The position numbers were made by a program, and so were the translations under genes. 7,227 nt of DNA from positions 1-7,227 of the forward strand of contig NZ_CALIBH010000167.1 of assembly GCF_938045775.1 (NCBI RefSeq). The letters are read 5' to 3'. Source of the DNA: an uncultured Campylobacter sp. Its GTDB lineage: Bacteria > Campylobacterota > Campylobacteria > Campylobacterales > Campylobacteraceae. Positions 5,971 through 7,227 of the stretch are shown here, piece after piece (position 1 is the first letter of the stretch; the number at the start of each line of letters is the position of its first letter). The notes beneath the pieces were generated by a model. That model saw nothing but the letters and a program-made list of their open reading frames with translations. It ran no database searches and was not told the origin of the DNA.

Positions 5971-6118
5971 GTAAGCATAACCCAAAGCCGTCCGGTCGTA
6001 AGCCGATCCCAAAGCCGCCTAGCAAGCGGGCTAGCCTCGGAATCGCCCAAGCCGCAAGCCGATCCCGAAACTGCTCGGTCGCAAGCTAAACTAGAAGCAG
6101 CCCGGTAAGCAGGCTAGT
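5971..6118. repeat. Degenerate array with spacing near 27 bases
   Basis: The hexamer G(T/C)AAGC starts at 5971, 5998, 6022, 6054, 6081 and 6105, that is at steps of 27, 24, 32, 27 and 24. The first two copies match at 18 of 22 bases from the hexamer onward. AAGCCGATCCC is identical at 6000 and 6056. Copies are too diverged, and spacers too irregular, for a CRISPR. Confidence 0.6.
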
Positions 6119-6133
6119 CCCGAAACCGCCGCT

Positions 6134-7201
6134 TTACTCTACGTAAATTTTATAATCCCCATAGCCACGCGCATCCATCTCCTCAAGCGGGATAAATTTC
6201 AAACTCGCGCCGTTGATGCAGTATCTCATACCGCCCTTCTCTCTCGGCCCGTCATCAAAGACGTGTCCTAAGTGGCTGCCTCCTACGCGGCTTGAGACCT
6301 CGACGCGCTGCATACCGTGGCTGTCGTCTCGCGCATAGGCGATCGCATCGGTCGTTATCGGCTTTGAAAAGCTCGGCCAGCCGCAGCCCGCGTCAAATTT
6401 ATCGGTGGATGAAAAAAGCGGCTTTTTCGACACGATGTCGATGTAGATGCCCTTTTTATAATTCTTGTCGTATTCGCTCGAAAACGGCCGCTCGGTCGCC
6501 TTTTCCTGCGTGACTTGATACTGAAGCTCGGTCAAATTTTTCTTCAGCTCATCCTTACTTTGCACTTTAAATTTCTCATCGTCCTCAAGCGGCTTTTTAG
6601 CGAGGCGCAGATCGATGTGGCAGTATCCGCCGGGGTTTTTACCGAGATAGTCCTGATGATACTCCTCGGCGCGGACGAAATTCCTTAGCGGCGCCACTTC
6701 TACGGCGATCTTTTCTTTAAATTTCGCCTGCTGCGCGGCTATGAAAAAGCGCGCGAGCTCGCCGCTCGCCTCATCGGCGTAATATATGCCCGTGCGGTAT
6801 TGGCGCCCGCGGTCGCCCCCCTGCTTGTCGATCGAGAACGGATCGATGATGCGGAAATAATGCGCCAAAATTTCAGGCTCGCTGATGACGTTTGCGTCGT
6901 ATTTTAAGTGTAGCGTCTCGGCATGATCGCTGCTATGTAGCCCTTCGTAGCTTGCCTTATCGCTCTTGCCGTTGGCGTAGCCCACCTGCGTCGCGACTAC
7001 GCCGTCAAGCTGCTTGAAATACGCCTCCATGCCCCAAAAGCAGCCGCCTGCCAGATAAATTTCTTTCACGTTTGCGTTCATGCCGCCCCCTTTAACTTTA
7101 AAATTTGCGTCCGCCGAGCTACCGCCGCCTGCGGCATTGAGCGCGACTAAATAACCCGCCGCCAAAGCAAAGAGGCAGATTAAAACTTTAGAAATTTTCA
7201 T
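6134..7201 (-). CDS. msrAB: Fused methionine sulfoxide reductase MsrA-MsrB, exported
   Basis: A 355-residue protein that reduces both S and R epimers of methionine sulfoxide. Residues 1-25 are a signal or anchor ([16 protein letters not shown], no proper lipobox), so it likely acts in the periplasm. The MsrA domain (about 47-203) has catalytic Cys54 in [11 protein letters not shown], the GYANG and HAE motifs, EEYHQDYL, and Cys194 in GGYCHIDL, positioned as a resolving cysteine. The MsrB domain (about 215-340) has GCGWPSF with Cys273 as likely resolving residue, [12 protein letters not shown], and catalytic Cys328 in [11 protein letters not shown]. The CxxC zinc pairs of many MsrB proteins are absent. 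A thioredoxin-like domain, as in Neisseria PilB, is also absent, so reduction must come from a separate partner. AAAGGA (minus strand, 7207-7212) precedes the ATG. No terminator is evident; transcription runs into the repeat tract. The promoter lies outside the window. Confidence 0.95.
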   Translation of the reverse strand: MKISKVLICLFALAAGYLVALNAAGGGSSADANFKVKGGGMNANVKEIYLAGGCFWGMEAYFKQLDGVVATQVGYANGKSDKASYEGLHSSDHAETLHLKYDANVISEPEILAHYFRIIDPFSIDKQGGDRGRQYRTGIYYADEASGELARFFIAAQQAKFKEKIAVEVAPLRNFVRAEEYHQDYLGKNPGGYCHIDLRLAKKPLEDDEKFKVQSKDELKKNLTELQYQVTQEKATERPFSSEYDKNYKKGIYIDIVSKKPLFSSTDKFDAGCGWPSFSKPITTDAIAYARDDSHGMQRVEVSSRVGGSHLGHVFDDGPREKGGMRYCINGASLKFIPLEEMDARGYGDYKIYVE

Positions 7202-7227
7202 TTTGATCCTTTCGTTTTAAATTTTGC

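Larger units (their letters stand above)
5500..6130. repeat. T-poor tract of degenerate tandem repeats
   Basis: About 630 bases, clearly depleted in T on the plus strand, built from variants of words such as CGGTCGCAAAC, GCAAGCCGATCCC and AACCGAGCCGCAAAT. Two sub-arrays can be resolved (5758-5910 and 5971-6118). No frame stays open long enough with a start to be a credible gene. One stretch without ATG, about 5905-6105 plus, reads as an Ala/Ser/Pro/Gln-rich peptide, so a decayed low-complexity coding tail is possible. The tract ends against the stop codon of msrAB. Confidence 0.6.

Noticed and set aside
5971..6118. Possible CRISPR array
   Set aside because: Repeat copies are short and diverged, spacing is irregular, the intervening sequence resembles the repeats themselves, and no cas gene is present.

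Overview
The window looks like a chromosomal segment of a Campylobacterota bacterium, most likely a Campylobacter with fairly high GC for the genus (an oral species such as the gracilis/rectus/showae group is my guess). The grounds are a putrescine pathway of Campylobacter type (agmatine deiminase plus N-carbamoylputrescine amidase), TATAAT-type promoters, AAGGA ribosome sites, and a very frequent AAATTT/AAAATTTTA word. The species assignment is inference.

Left part (1-1057), minus strand: initiator tRNA-Met and tRNA-Gln behind a near-consensus promoter, then a monocistronic type IV pilin-like gene. The pilin has a perfect TTGACA-N17-TATAAT promoter, a small hairpin at the expected mRNA 5' end and a strong intrinsic terminator. 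It is visibly more AT-rich than its neighbours.

Centre (1058-3450), minus strand: a two-gene operon, agmatine deiminase (aguA) then N-carbamoylputrescine amidase (aguB), converting agmatine to putrescine for polyamine synthesis. AguB carries an unusual in-frame insertion of about 110 residues built from short recurring E/K-I-L motifs. Upstream of the operon is a tRNA-Arg with anticodon GCG. Both have their own TATAAT box in nearly identical context.

Right part (3451-7227): a plus-strand gene for an exported cysteine-rich protein, possibly Sel1/TPR-like, is followed by the remains of a small membrane-protein gene broken by two apparent frameshifts. About 1.3 kb without a credible gene follows. 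Its first half holds short inverted repeats built on the AAATTT word. Its second half is T-poor on the plus strand and made of degenerate tandem repeats with spacings near 27 and 79 bases. The window closes with a minus-strand fused, exported methionine sulfoxide reductase MsrA-MsrB.

No defence system, transposase or phage gene was found. The most unusual material is the repetitive insertion in AguB, the same DNA word in intergenic inverted repeats, and the degenerate repeat tract before msrAB.
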